Shown here: in pieces, positions 35,934-44,866 of the stretch
Layout: every line of letters starts with the position of its first letter
Numbering within the stretch: the first letter of the stretch is position 1
DNA from: Stenotrophomonas maltophilia
GTDB taxonomy: Bacteria; Pseudomonadota; Gammaproteobacteria; Xanthomonadales; Xanthomonadaceae
Reading direction: 5' to 3'
DNA: 64,000 bases
Assembly: GCF_006970445.1 (NCBI RefSeq)
Contig: NZ_CP033877.1
Location: forward strand, 3,728,750 to 3,792,749
Translations under genes and position numbers: made by a program
Notes under the pieces: model-generated
The model's database searches: none
Told to the model about the DNA's origin: nothing
What the model saw: the letters and a program-made list of their open reading frames with translations, nothing else

Positions 35934-37232
35934 ATGCCTTTTGACGGCCCAGCCCCCATGTCCACCATCTCGCCCAAGCCCCTGGCCATCCGCGAGCGCC
36001 TTTCCGAAGTGCGCTACGAAATCCGCGGAGAACTGGCGCGGCGAGCCCGGGAGCTGGAGGCGCAGGGCCGCAAGCTGATCAAGCTCAACATCGGCAATCC
36101 GGGCAACTTCGGTTTCCGCGCGCCCGAGCACCTGCAGCGCGCGATCGCCGACGACATGGGCCGCACCGACCCGTACACCCACCAGCAGGGCCTGCCGGTG
36201 GCACGCGAGGCCATCGCCGATTACTACGCCCGCCGTGGCGCACCGGATGCACACCCGGACCGCATGTTCGTCGGCAACGGCGTCAGCGAGCTGATCGACC
36301 TGTCGCTGCGCGCGCTGCTCAATCCGGGCGATGAAGTGCTGGTGCCTTCGCCGGACTATCCGCTGTGGTCGGCCTCGACCATCCTCAACGATGGCCGCCC
36401 GGTGTACTACCGCTGCGCCGCCGAGAACGGCTTCCAGCCGGACCCGAGCGAGATCGAGACGCTGGTGTCGTCACGTACCCGCGCCATCGTGCTGATCAAC
36501 CCGAACAACCCCAGCGGCGCCAGCTACCCGCGCGAACTGCTGGAGCGCGTGGTCGAGATCGCACGACGCCACAACCTGCTGTTGCTGGTCGATGAGATCT
36601 ACGACCAGATCCTGTACGACGATGCGGTGTTCCAGCCGGTCGCGCCGCTGGCCGGCGACCACCCGTGCCTGACCTTCAGCGGCCTGAGCAAGGTGCACCG
36701 TGCCTGCGGCTGGCGCGTGGGCTGGGCCCACCTCAGCGGCGACGATGCGCGCCTGGGCGACTTCCGCGCCGCGCTGGACCTGCTCGGCGCGCTGCGCCTG
36801 TGCGCCAACGTGCCGGGCCAGTACGCCATCGAGGCCGCGGTGAACGGCCCGGACACCATCTCCGAACTGTGCACCCCCGGTGGCCGCCTGTATGAAACCC
36901 GCCGCGCGGTGATCGAAGCCTGCGAAGCCAGCGAGCACCTGTCGCTGGTCGCGCCGGCCGGCGCGCTGTATGCGTTCCCGGCGGTGGTCGGTGCTGCCGC
37001 CAAGGGCTTTGACGACCACAACTTCGCGCTGGACCTGATGAACAACGAAGGCGTGCTGGTGGTACCGGGTTCCAGCTTCAACGTGCCCTACCGCCATCAT
37101 TTCCGCGTGACCCTGCTGCCGGAAGCCTCGGTGATGCGCGATGTGTTCGCCCGCATCGACCGCGTGCTGGCCCGCCGCGCCGAGGACGCGACCAAGGTCG
37201 TACCGTTGAAGCCACGCCGTTCGGTGGCCTGA
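35934..37232 (+). CDS. AlaA-like pyridoxal-phosphate aminotransferase
   Basis: A fold-type I aminotransferase of 432 residues. The class I/II pattern is clear: LNIGNPGNFGF, DPYTHQQGLP, INPNNPSGASY, LVDEIYDQILYD and the PLP lysine in SGLSKVHRACGWRVGW (Lys253 with this start). It matches the glutamate-pyruvate aminotransferase AlaA group, which makes alanine. ATG at 35934 has GGATGG 7 nt upstream; ATG at 35958 would give a 424-residue form nearer the family start. Three plus-strand genes follow with 3-4-bp gaps. Confidence 0.88.
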   Translation: MPFDGPAPMSTISPKPLAIRERLSEVRYEIRGELARRARELEAQGRKLIKLNIGNPGNFGFRAPEHLQRAIADDMGRTDPYTHQQGLPVAREAIADYYARRGAPDAHPDRMFVGNGVSELIDLSLRALLNPGDEVLVPSPDYPLWSASTILNDGRPVYYRCAAENGFQPDPSEIETLVSSRTRAIVLINPNNPSGASYPRELLERVVEIARRHNLLLLVDEIYDQILYDDAVFQPVAPLAGDHPCLTFSGLSKVHRACGWRVGWAHLSGDDARLGDFRAALDLLGALRLCANVPGQYAIEAAVNGPDTISELCTPGGRLYETRRAVIEACEASEHLSLVAPAGALYAFPAVVGAAAKGFDDHNFALDLMNNEGVLVVPGSSFNVPYRHHFRVTLLPEASVMRDVFARIDRVLARRAEDATKVVPLKPRRSVA

Positions 37233-37235
37233 GCC

Positions 37236-37853
37236 GTGGCGCTGTCCTACCTGGCGCTGGGCGACTCGTACACCATCGGTGAAGCCGTTGCGGTCGAAGG
37301 CCGCTGGCCGCACCAGCTCGCCGCCGCCCTGCGTGCGCAGGACGTGGCGCTGGCCGACCCACAGACCATCGCCACCACCGGCTGGACCACCGACGAACTG
37401 GACGCTGGCATCGATGCGGCCGCACCGCAGGGCCCGTTCGATTTCGTCAGCCTGCTGATCGGCGTCAACAACCAGTACCGCGGCCGCCCGCTGGACGAGT
37501 ACCGCCTCCAGTTCGAGGCCCTGCTGCAGCGGGCGATCGGCTTTGCCGGTGGTCGCCCCGCGCGTGTGCTGGTGCTGTCCTTCCCCGACTGGGGCGCGAC
37601 GCCGTTCGGTGCCGGCAGTGGCCGCGACCTGGCCACCATCGAGATCGAGACCGACGAATTCAATGCGGCCGCCGAGGTGATCAGCACCCAGCAGGGCGTG
37701 GCCTTCGTCGACATCACCGACATCAGCCGTGACCACGGTAACGACCCGGCGATGATCGCCGAGGACGGCCTGCACCCGTCGGCGCGGATGTACGCGCTGT
37801 GGAGCGCACGCGCGCTGCCGGTCGCCGCACACCTGCTCGGCGGAACGGACTGA
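37236..37853 (+). CDS. SGNH/GDSL hydrolase
   Basis: A 205-residue hydrolase without signal peptide. Block I LALGDSYTIG has the nucleophile Ser11; block III is LIGVNNQYRG with Asn; block V DGLHPS supplies the Asp-His pair. It starts with GTG only 3 bp after the aminotransferase stop, so coupled translation is likely. It is probably a cytoplasmic esterase or acyl thioesterase; substrate unknown. Confidence 0.88.
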   Translation: MALSYLALGDSYTIGEAVAVEGRWPHQLAAALRAQDVALADPQTIATTGWTTDELDAGIDAAAPQGPFDFVSLLIGVNNQYRGRPLDEYRLQFEALLQRAIGFAGGRPARVLVLSFPDWGATPFGAGSGRDLATIEIETDEFNAAAEVISTQQGVAFVDITDISRDHGNDPAMIAEDGLHPSARMYALWSARALPVAAHLLGGTD

Positions 37854-37857
37854 GGCG

Positions 37858-38577
37858 ATGGATGGCACGCCACGGAACGGCTCGCCCCTGCCCTGCACAC
37901 CGCTGACCGCCCCGCAGGCCCGCGCGATCGCCGAGGCGTTCCGCCCGGCACAGGCCTGGGGCAGCCGCCGCGACTACTACTACACCCGCGGCAAGCTCGG
38001 CAGCGACCCGCTGTACGACGGCGTTCTGCAGCATCTGCCCGACGACGGACGGGCGTTGCTGGACCTGGGCTGCGGGCTGGGCCTGTTCGCCCATGTACTG
38101 CGCCAGCGCGGTGGCGCCCAACCCTACCTCGGCGTGGACGTGGACGCCGGCAAGATCCGCCGCGCCCAGCGTGCCGCCACCGGCCTGCTCGATGTGCGCT
38201 TCGATTGCCTGGACGTGCAGGCGCCGCTACCGGCGCAGGCCGGGCACGTCCTGCTGCTGGATGTGCTGCAGTACCTGGATGCGGGCCCACAGCAGGCACT
38301 GCTGCGTGCGGCCAGCGCACGGGTCGCTCCCGGCGGCCGCCTGCTGCTGCGCACGCCGCTGGCCACCGGCGATGGCCGCGACCGCACCACCCGGGTGGCG
38401 GATCGGCTGGCCTGGCTGGTCGGCTGGATGGGCACGCGACCGCGCCACTATCCCGACCCGCAGGTGCTGCAGGCGACACTGACCGAAGCGGGATTGCAGG
38501 TGACAGCGCCGCGCCCCCTGCATGGACGCACGCCCTTCAACAGCTGGCTACTGGTGGCCGAACGCCCTGCGCAGTAA
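37858..38577 (+). CDS. Class I SAM-dependent methyltransferase
   Basis: A 239-residue soluble methyltransferase. Motif I is LLDLGCGLGLFAHVL (about residues 67-81), motif II LGVDVD, and LLLDVLQYLD marks motif IV. It begins 4 bp after the hydrolase stop and ends in a short convergent gap with a deacetylase gene. The acceptor is unknown. Confidence 0.85.
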   Translation: MDGTPRNGSPLPCTPLTAPQARAIAEAFRPAQAWGSRRDYYYTRGKLGSDPLYDGVLQHLPDDGRALLDLGCGLGLFAHVLRQRGGAQPYLGVDVDAGKIRRAQRAATGLLDVRFDCLDVQAPLPAQAGHVLLLDVLQYLDAGPQQALLRAASARVAPGGRLLLRTPLATGDGRDRTTRVADRLAWLVGWMGTRPRHYPDPQVLQATLTEAGLQVTAPRPLHGRTPFNSWLLVAERPAQ

Positions 38578-38602
38578 TGCCGAGCCCATGCCCGGCTGCT
38601 CC
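38578..38602. repeat. Degenerate SMAG-like palindrome
   Basis: GCCGAGCCCATGCCCGGCTG right after the methyltransferase stop resembles the SMAG core seen at 21980, without its GTAG head. It fills most of the 44-bp convergent gap. Confidence 0.45.
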
Positions 38603-38621
38603 AAGCGACCAGAACCCGGAG

Positions 38622-39416
38622 TTACAGGGCCGGCAGCTGGGCCTTCAGCCCGCGCTCGTCCAGCGCCTGCAGCACGCGCTCGATGATCGCCAGGTTGTGG
38701 CCGTGGGCGGCACCCTCATGCAGCAGCACGATGGCGCCCGGGCGCAGGTCCGGCAGCAGCCGGTCGAGCACGCCCTGCACCGTGCAGCCGATACCGTCGA
38801 AGCCGCGCGCGCTCCAGCCGACCCGGACCAGGCCCAGCCGCTGCAGTACCGGTGCCACGAACGGATTGGTCATGCCCACCACCGAACGGTACCAGCGCAC
38901 CGGGCGGCCGCTCACCGCCTGCAGGGCATGCTGGCAGCCCTCGATCTCGGTGCGCATCGCCGCCGGGCCCAACCGCCAGAAGCGTGCCTGCGGGTGGCTG
39001 TGGCTGTGGTTGCCCAGGTCGTGGCCGCGGCGCAGGATCTCCTGCACCAGGTCCGGCTGCGCCAGTGCACGCTCGCCCACCAGGAAGAAGGTGGCGCGGG
39101 CCTGGTGGCGGTCCAGCAGGTCGAGCACCGCACGGGTCTCCGGGCCAGGACCGTCATCGATGGTCAACCAGACGCTGTTGCCGGCATCCGGCATCCGGCT
39201 CAGCACCGGCGCGTAGAAACGGCTGTTGGGCAGGAACACCGGCACCATGAACAGTGCGTGGCTGGCCACCATCAGCGGCAGCCCCCAGTGCCAGCCGGCC
39301 AGGGCCCAGACCAGGATCACAACCAGCTGCGACGCCACCAGCCAGGGCAGCCAGCGCCAGGGGCGGGTCGGGATGCGATGCAATGTTCCTGCGTTGCTCA
39401 TCCCCCATGATGCCAT
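38622..39416 (-). CDS. Polysaccharide deacetylase (NodB-homology) protein
   Basis: A 264-residue protein with one or two N-terminal membrane segments (residues about 20-62) and a NodB domain. Motif 1 is LTIDDGPG (catalytic Asp, metal Asp), motif 2 is the HSHSH stretch with metal His residues. The missing GT partner domain and the membrane anchor suggest action on a cell-surface or undecaprenyl-linked sugar. The frame allows ATG at 39416 or 39401 (MSNAGT). It diverges from the glutaredoxin fusion gene across 44 bp. Confidence 0.85.
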   Translation of the reverse strand: MASWGMSNAGTLHRIPTRPWRWLPWLVASQLVVILVWALAGWHWGLPLMVASHALFMVPVFLPNSRFYAPVLSRMPDAGNSVWLTIDDGPGPETRAVLDLLDRHQARATFFLVGERALAQPDLVQEILRRGHDLGNHSHSHPQARFWRLGPAAMRTEIEGCQHALQAVSGRPVRWYRSVVGMTNPFVAPVLQRLGLVRVGWSARGFDGIGCTVQGVLDRLLPDLRPGAIVLLHEGAAHGHNLAIIERVLQALDERGLKAQLPAL

Positions 39417-39460
39417 GAGGGTTAGAATTGATGATTCGAATTCCCGGAACCCCGACGTCC

Positions 39461-40387
39461 ATGTCCCTCGATACCGCCCTGCGTTCGCGCATCGAATCCA
39501 TCCTCAACGCCAACCGCGTCGTGCTGTTCATGAAGGGCCAGCCGTCGATGCCGCAGTGTGGCTTCTCGGCCAAGGCCGTGGGCGCCCTGCAGGACCTCGG
39601 CGTCGAGTTCGCCCACGTCAACGTGCTGGCCGACCAGGAAATCCGTGAAGGCATCAAGGCCTATGGCGACTGGCCGACCATCCCGCAGCTGTACATCGAC
39701 GGCGAACTGGTCGGCGGCAGCGACATCGTGCTGCAGATGGCCGCCAGCGGCGAGCTGAGCAGCGTGCTGGGCCTGGCTGCGCCGGACCGTACCCCGCCGA
39801 GCATCACCGTCACCCCGGCAGCCGTGGAAATGCTCAAGGGCGCGCTGGCCGATGCCCCGGGCGCGGCCCTGCAGCTGTCCATCGACGCCGGTTTCCAGCC
39901 GAACTTCCAGCTGGCCCCGCACGACGAAGGCGCCATCGCCGCCGAGTCCAACGGCCTGCGCGTGCAGTTCGACCTGGCCAGCGCCCGTCGCGCCAACGGC
40001 ATCACCATCGACTGGGTGGACGACATCCGTGGCAAGGGCCTGGCCATCGACAACCCGAATGCGCCCAAGCCGGTGCAGGAAATCAGCGTGCGCGATGCCG
40101 ACGACCTGGTGCGTGCCGGCAACATCACCCTGGTGGACGTGCGCCCGGCCGACGAGCGTGAAATCGCCGCCGTGGGCGTGCCGTTCAAGACCTTCGACGG
40201 CACCGGCCGCGCCGCGCTGGAAGCCCTGCCCAAGGACACCGCGCTGGCCTTCATGTGCCACCACGGTGGCCGCAGCGCGCAGGCCGCCGAGCAGTTCCGC
40301 ACCCTGGGCTTCACCAAGGTGTTCAACGTCACCGGCGGCATCAATGCCTGGTCGGAAGACGTCGACAACGGCGTGCCGAAGTACTGA
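39461..40387 (+). CDS. Monothiol glutaredoxin - HesB-like - rhodanese fusion
   Basis: A 308-residue three-domain protein. Residues 1-105 are a Grx4/GrxD-type monothiol glutaredoxin with CGFS at 33-36 and WPTIPQLYIDGELVGGSDI. Residues about 110-195 resemble an A-type (IscA/HesB) carrier but contain no cysteine, so they cannot ligate a cluster in the usual way. Residues about 205-308 are a rhodanese with active Cys266 (CHHGGRS). Such a fusion suits Fe-S or sulfur trafficking. ATG at 39461 fits the Grx start; ATG 39431 adds ten residues. Confidence 0.9.
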   Translation: MSLDTALRSRIESILNANRVVLFMKGQPSMPQCGFSAKAVGALQDLGVEFAHVNVLADQEIREGIKAYGDWPTIPQLYIDGELVGGSDIVLQMAASGELSSVLGLAAPDRTPPSITVTPAAVEMLKGALADAPGAALQLSIDAGFQPNFQLAPHDEGAIAAESNGLRVQFDLASARRANGITIDWVDDIRGKGLAIDNPNAPKPVQEISVRDADDLVRAGNITLVDVRPADEREIAAVGVPFKTFDGTGRAALEALPKDTALAFMCHHGGRSAQAAEQFRTLGFTKVFNVTGGINAWSEDVDNGVPKY

Positions 40388-40395
40388 TCGACACT

Positions 40396-40463
40396 GAAAA
40401 AGGGGACGGAGGGGATTAAGTCGTTTTGCCACAAACGACTTAATCCCCTCCGTCCCCTTTTTC
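40396..40463. repeat. Perfect 31-bp inverted repeat, bidirectional terminator
   Basis: Arms 40396-40426 and 40433-40463 are exact complements with a 6-nt loop: GAAAAAGGGGACGGAGG... and its complement ending CCTTTTTC. It fills the gap between two convergent genes and touches the DUF924 stop codon. A second copy with the same arm sequence is at 54897. Confidence 0.9.
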
Positions 40464-41006
40464 TTAGCCGGCGAAACCGCCTTCGGCCAGGTAGTCCAGT
40501 TCCTCCGGCGAGGGAATACGCCCCAGCACGGCGTTGCGGTGCGGGAAGCGACCGAAGCGGCGGATGATGTCGCGGTGCAGCTCGGCGTACTGAAGGTATT
40601 CCTTGTCGCCCAGCACATCGAACATCGCCACCGAACGGTCCTGGTCCAGCGGGTCCTCGGAGTGCTCGAACGGCAGGTAGATGAAGGCGCGCAGCTTGGG
40701 CACCAGCTGCAGGTCCAGGCCTTCCTCGATGGCGCGCATGGCGTAGTGCCGGGCGAGGCCATCGGTGGCATAGGAATGGGCGCTACCGCGGAAACAATTA
40801 CGCGGGAACTGGTCCAGCAGCAGCATCAGCGCCAGTGCGCCCTCGGCACTGCCCAGCCAGTGTTCACGCGCACGCGAAGCGGCCGCGAAATGCTCATCCA
40901 GGAACAACTGGCGGAACTGCGCGTCGAACGCGTCGTCGCGGGCGAACCACTTCGCAGGGCCCGCCTCTTTCCAGAAATCCACCACTTGCGCGGCAACATC
41001 CATCAC
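40464..41006 (-). CDS. DUF924 family protein
   Basis: A 180-residue protein matching the DUF924 pattern: VVDFWKEAGPAKWFARDDAFD, LLLDQFPRNCFRGSAHSYATD, IYLPFEHSEDPLDQDRSV and RFPHRNAVLGR. The helical fold is related to TPR-like proteins. Function is unknown. It follows the AMP nucleosidase gene by 40 bp on the same strand, with its stop abutting the palindrome at 40396. Confidence 0.88.
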   Translation of the reverse strand: MMDVAAQVVDFWKEAGPAKWFARDDAFDAQFRQLFLDEHFAAASRAREHWLGSAEGALALMLLLDQFPRNCFRGSAHSYATDGLARHYAMRAIEEGLDLQLVPKLRAFIYLPFEHSEDPLDQDRSVAMFDVLGDKEYLQYAELHRDIIRRFGRFPHRNAVLGRIPSPEELDYLAEGGFAG

Positions 41007-41046
41007 CTACTCCCCAGGGCCGGCGCGCCGCGCCAGGCCATCATCA

Positions 41047-41823
41047 TCATTCGTCGAAGCGCAGGTGGCGGACCGACTTGCCGTTGCGCCGGATAAGCTT
41101 AAGCGCCTCGATACCGATCTGGATATGGTTTTCCACGAACTGGGAGCTGACCTTGGCATCGGACGCCTCGGTCTTGACCCCATCGGGGATCATCGGCTGG
41201 TCCGATACCAGCAGCAGCGCGCCGCTGGGGATGTGGTTGGCGAAGCCGGCCGCGAACACGGTGGCGGTTTCCATGTCGATGGCCATGCAGCGCATCGCCC
41301 GCAGCCGCTCCTTGAAGGCCTCGTCGTGCTCCCAGACCCGGCGGTTGGTGGTGTAGACGGTGCCGGTCCAGTAGTCGTGGCCGAGGTCGCGGATCATGGT
41401 CGAGACCGCACGCTGCAGCGCGAACGCCGGCAAGGCCGGCACTTCCGGCGGCAGGTAGTCGCCCGAGGTGCCCTCGCCGCGGATCGCCGCGATCGGCAGC
41501 ACCAGGTCACCCAGCTGGTTCTTGCGCTTGAGGCCACCGCACTTGCCCAGGAACAGCACCGCCTTGGGCATCACCGCCGACAGCAGGTCCATGATGATCG
41601 CGGCATTGGGGCTGCCCATGCCGAAGTTGATCATGGTGATGCCGTCGATGGTGGCACTGGCCATCGGCCGGTCCAGGCCGATGACGGGGGCGCCGGTCAG
41701 CTCGGAAAAGGTATGCAGGTAGCCCCCGAAGTTGGTCAGCAGGATGTGCTGGCCGAACTGGTCCAGGGGCACGCCGGTATAACGCGGCAGCCAGTTGTCG
41801 ACGATTTCCTGCTTGCTCTTCAT
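41047..41823 (-). CDS. amn: AMP nucleosidase, short form
   Basis: A 258-residue enzyme hydrolysing AMP to adenine and ribose 5-phosphate. It carries the nucleoside phosphorylase fold (INFGMGSPNAAIIMDLL, FLGKCGGLKRKNQLGDLVLPIAAIRGEGTS) and the purine-site MAIDMETATVFA. E. coli Amn has about 484 residues because of an extra N-terminal regulatory domain, which is absent here. This short form is an intact family variant, not a truncation. Confidence 0.87.
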   Translation of the reverse strand: MKSKQEIVDNWLPRYTGVPLDQFGQHILLTNFGGYLHTFSELTGAPVIGLDRPMASATIDGITMINFGMGSPNAAIIMDLLSAVMPKAVLFLGKCGGLKRKNQLGDLVLPIAAIRGEGTSGDYLPPEVPALPAFALQRAVSTMIRDLGHDYWTGTVYTTNRRVWEHDEAFKERLRAMRCMAIDMETATVFAAGFANHIPSGALLLVSDQPMIPDGVKTEASDAKVSSQFVENHIQIGIEALKLIRRNGKSVRHLRFDE

Positions 41824-41975
41824 GGGCGGTCCGGTACGGCGTGGGGACCGGCTATTTTCGGCCAGCCGGGCGGTGCCGTCGAGCCGTCGGCGACCGGCCT
41901 GTGAAGAAGGTCACTTGGCAGCCCGCCAGCGCCCGGCTAGCGTCGGCGGTTGGATCACGCCGCAAGGGGAACTGC

Positions 41976-43385
41976 ATGGCATCGACGTTGTTGCGCGCCG
42001 GGGTGGCACTGGCGCTGCTTTCATTGAGCACGGCACCGGCGGTGGGCGCCTCGCGCTTCGTTGCCGATCCGTACCCCAGCACCTACCAGGCGCATCCCGA
42101 TGCGCCGGTGCTGATCCAGAACGCCACCGTGCTGACCGGCACCGGCCAACGCCTGGACAACGCCGACGTGCTGCTGCGCGATGGCCGTATCGTTGCCGTC
42201 GGGCCCCGGCTGCAGGCCGATGCCGGTGTCACCCGCATCGATGCGCAGGGCAAGTGGGTCACCCCGGGCCTGATCGACGTGCACTCGCACCTGGGCGTGT
42301 ATCCCAGCCCGGGCGTCGGCGCGCACAGCGACGGCAACGAGATGACCGCGCCGGTCACCGCCAACGTCTGGGCCGAACACTCGGTGTGGCCGCAGGACCC
42401 GGGCTTCGCCACCGCACTGGCCGGCGGCGTGACCAGCATGCAGGTGCTGCCGGGCTCGGCCAACCTGGTCGGTGGCCGTGGCGTGACCCTGAAGAACGTA
42501 CCGGCCATCACCTACCAGGCGATGAAGTTTCCCGGCGCACCGTGGGGGCTGAAAATGGCCTGCGGCGAGAACCCGAAGCGGGTCTACGGCGAAGGCAAGG
42601 GCGTCGCGCCGGCCACGCGGATGGGCAATGTTGCCGCCTACCGCGCCGCCTTCATCGACGCCGCCGACTACATCGCCAAGAACAAACCCAAGCCGGCCAA
42701 GCGCACGGGCTGGTTCGGCAGCGACAAGGGCGACAGCGCCGGTGATGCCGGCGGCAAGCGCGATCTCAAACTGGACACGCTGGCCGGCGCGATCGAAGGC
42801 GACATCCGCGTGCATATCCACTGCTACCGTGCCGACGAGATGGCCACCATGCTCGACCTGGCCAAGGAATTCGGCTTCAAGGTGGCCGGCTTCCACCACG
42901 GCGTGGAGGCTTACAAGCTGGCCGACCGGCTGGCCGCCGACGGCGTCTGTGGTGCGCTGTGGGCCGACTGGTGGGGCTTCAAGATGGAAGCCTTCGACGG
43001 CATTCCGGAGAACATCGCACTGGTCGACCGGCCGAAGAACAGCTGCGCCATCGTCCATTCCGATTCACCCGAAGGCATCCAGCGCCTGAACCAGGAAGCG
43101 GCCAAGGTGATCGCCGCTGCGCGCCGCGCGCACATGCCGGAGATCACCCCCGAACACGCCATCACCTGGATGACCGCCAACGCCGCCAAGGCGCTGGGCA
43201 TTGAAGGCCAGACCGGCACCCTGGAGGCCGGCAAGATGGCCGATGTGGTGGTGTGGAATGGCAACCCCTTCAGTTCGTACGCACTGGCTGAGCAGGTCTT
43301 CATCGATGGCCGCAGGCTGTACGACCGCCGCGCACCGGCGGCGACACCACGTTCCGATTTCCAGCTTGGCCAGGAGGTGCACTGA
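41976..43385 (+). CDS. Secreted amidohydrolase-family protein (metal-binding partner)
   Basis: A 469-residue exported protein with signal peptide ending VGA-SRFV. The amidohydrolase fold begins with PVLIQNATVLTGTGQRLDNADVLLRDGRI, and the metal motif DVHSH (His103, His105) is present in GLIDVHSHLGVY. Later parts include VHIHCYRADEM and SPEGIQRLNQEA, ending with the TGTLEAGKMADVVVWNGNPF block. A GGGGA ribosome site precedes the ATG. It overlaps the second amidohydrolase by one base (TGATG). Substrate (peptide-, imidazolone- or prolidase-like) is not determinable. Confidence 0.88.
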   Translation: MASTLLRAGVALALLSLSTAPAVGASRFVADPYPSTYQAHPDAPVLIQNATVLTGTGQRLDNADVLLRDGRIVAVGPRLQADAGVTRIDAQGKWVTPGLIDVHSHLGVYPSPGVGAHSDGNEMTAPVTANVWAEHSVWPQDPGFATALAGGVTSMQVLPGSANLVGGRGVTLKNVPAITYQAMKFPGAPWGLKMACGENPKRVYGEGKGVAPATRMGNVAAYRAAFIDAADYIAKNKPKPAKRTGWFGSDKGDSAGDAGGKRDLKLDTLAGAIEGDIRVHIHCYRADEMATMLDLAKEFGFKVAGFHHGVEAYKLADRLAADGVCGALWADWWGFKMEAFDGIPENIALVDRPKNSCAIVHSDSPEGIQRLNQEAAKVIAAARRAHMPEITPEHAITWMTANAAKALGIEGQTGTLEAGKMADVVVWNGNPFSSYALAEQVFIDGRRLYDRRAPAATPRSDFQLGQEVH

Positions 43386-44647
43386 TGGGCGCGTTGAACA
43401 AGCGTCGCCGGGCATGGCTTGGCGCTACGCTCATGGTGCTGGCCTGCATCTCCGCATCCGCACAGGCGCAGGACCTGCTGGTGCGCAACGCCACCGTGCA
43501 TACCGCCGGCGCGCGCGGCAGCCTGCAGCACGCCGACGTACTGGTGCAGGGCGGGATCATCCGCGCGGTCGGCAGCGGGCTGTCCGCCCCGGCCGGGGCC
43601 AGCGTGATCGAGGCCGATGGCCGCCCGCTGACGCCGGCGCTGTTCGGTGGCATCACCGAGATCGGCATCGAAGAGGTTTCCGGTGAAGCGAGTACGGTCG
43701 ACAGCACGTTGAAGATCGGCGAACAGCCGTTGCGCCCCGAATTCGATGTCACCCTGGCCTACAACCCGGCCTCGGTGCTGATCCCGGTGGCGCGCCTGGA
43801 CGGCATCGGCTTCACCGCCCTGGGGGCCGCCACCGGTGGCGGCTTCGTTGCAGGCCAGGGCGGCGTGATGCGGCTGGACGGCAGCGCCGATCCACTCGGG
43901 CCGCGCGCGCTGTTCCTGCGCCTGGGCTCGGCGGCGGTGGAGCTGACCGGACATTCGCGCGCGGCGCAATGGATGCTGCTGCAGCAGATGGTGGACGAGG
44001 CGCGTGGCCAGGTCGCTGCGGACTCACCGCATGCGCTGCTGACGCCGGCCGGGCGCCGCACGCTGGGCAGGTACCTGGCGGGCCAGGGCCGCATCGTGGT
44101 GGAGGTGGACCGCGCGGCGGACATACGCCAGCTGCTGCGCTGGGCCGCCCGCGAAAAGGTGAAGATCGCCATTGCCGGTGGCAGCGAAGCCTGGCAGCTG
44201 GCGCCGGAGCTGGCGGCCGCGCAGGTGCCGGTGTTCGTCGATGTGCTGTCCAACCTGCCGGCCAGCTTCGACCAGATCGGTGCCACGCTGGAAAATGCGG
44301 CACGCCTGCAACGTTCCGGCGTGGCGGTTTCGTTCGTGCAACGTGGCGACGCCTCGCACAACGCACGCAAGATGCGCCAGCTGGCGGGCAATGCCGTGGC
44401 CAATGGCCTGCCCTGGGCCGACGGTCTGGCCGGCCTGACCCGGGTACCGGCGCAGGCGTTCGGCGTGGCCGACCAGATCGGCAGCATCGAGCCGGGCAAG
44501 CGTGGCGACCTGGTGCTGTGGGAGGGCGACCCGCTGGACGTAGCGCACTATGCCGAGCAGGTCTGGCTGGGCGGCCGGGCGATGCCGATGCGCTCGCGCC
44601 AGACCGAGCTGCGCGACCGCTACCTGCAGCGCAACGCGCAGCCTTGA
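43385..44647 (+). CDS. Secreted amidohydrolase-like protein lacking the HxH metal motif
   Basis: A 420-residue exported protein (signal peptide ending AQA-QDLL) with amidohydrolase ends: LLVRNATVHTAGARGSLQHADVLVQGGIIRAVG and GSIEPGKRGDLVLWEGDPLD. Where the family has GLID-H-H it reads LTPALFGGITEIGIEEV, so both metal histidines are missing. A catalytic role is doubtful; it may be a non-catalytic partner of the upstream protein. Translational coupling (TGATG) supports a complex of the two. Confidence 0.85.
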   Translation: MGALNKRRRAWLGATLMVLACISASAQAQDLLVRNATVHTAGARGSLQHADVLVQGGIIRAVGSGLSAPAGASVIEADGRPLTPALFGGITEIGIEEVSGEASTVDSTLKIGEQPLRPEFDVTLAYNPASVLIPVARLDGIGFTALGAATGGGFVAGQGGVMRLDGSADPLGPRALFLRLGSAAVELTGHSRAAQWMLLQQMVDEARGQVAADSPHALLTPAGRRTLGRYLAGQGRIVVEVDRAADIRQLLRWAAREKVKIAIAGGSEAWQLAPELAAAQVPVFVDVLSNLPASFDQIGATLENAARLQRSGVAVSFVQRGDASHNARKMRQLAGNAVANGLPWADGLAGLTRVPAQAFGVADQIGSIEPGKRGDLVLWEGDPLDVAHYAEQVWLGGRAMPMRSRQTELRDRYLQRNAQP

Positions 44648-44866
44648 GTGGAACCGCGCCCCTTCCGGCCGTACAGCCGGTGGGGGTGGCCCCCCCCTTC
44701 GCGTCCACATTCAAGGACGCGGCGCTTGGTTGGATTCCAACCACGCAATGCTGCAATCCGCGCACCTCGCAGGCATCTCCAACGGCCCCGGCAGGTAGAT
44801 TGAGGGTGGCTGCGGCATCTGCCGCGCGTCCGCGACCTGCGTCCTCTCCGAACAGGAACCTCTGCA

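Noticed and set aside
41047..41823. AMP nucleosidase as a truncated gene
   Set aside because: Start, ribosome site region and stop are clean and the catalytic domain is complete; this is a known short form.
43385..44647. Second amidohydrolase as a frameshifted continuation or pseudogene of the first
   Set aside because: It has its own signal peptide, complete N- and C-terminal family blocks and an uninterrupted frame.
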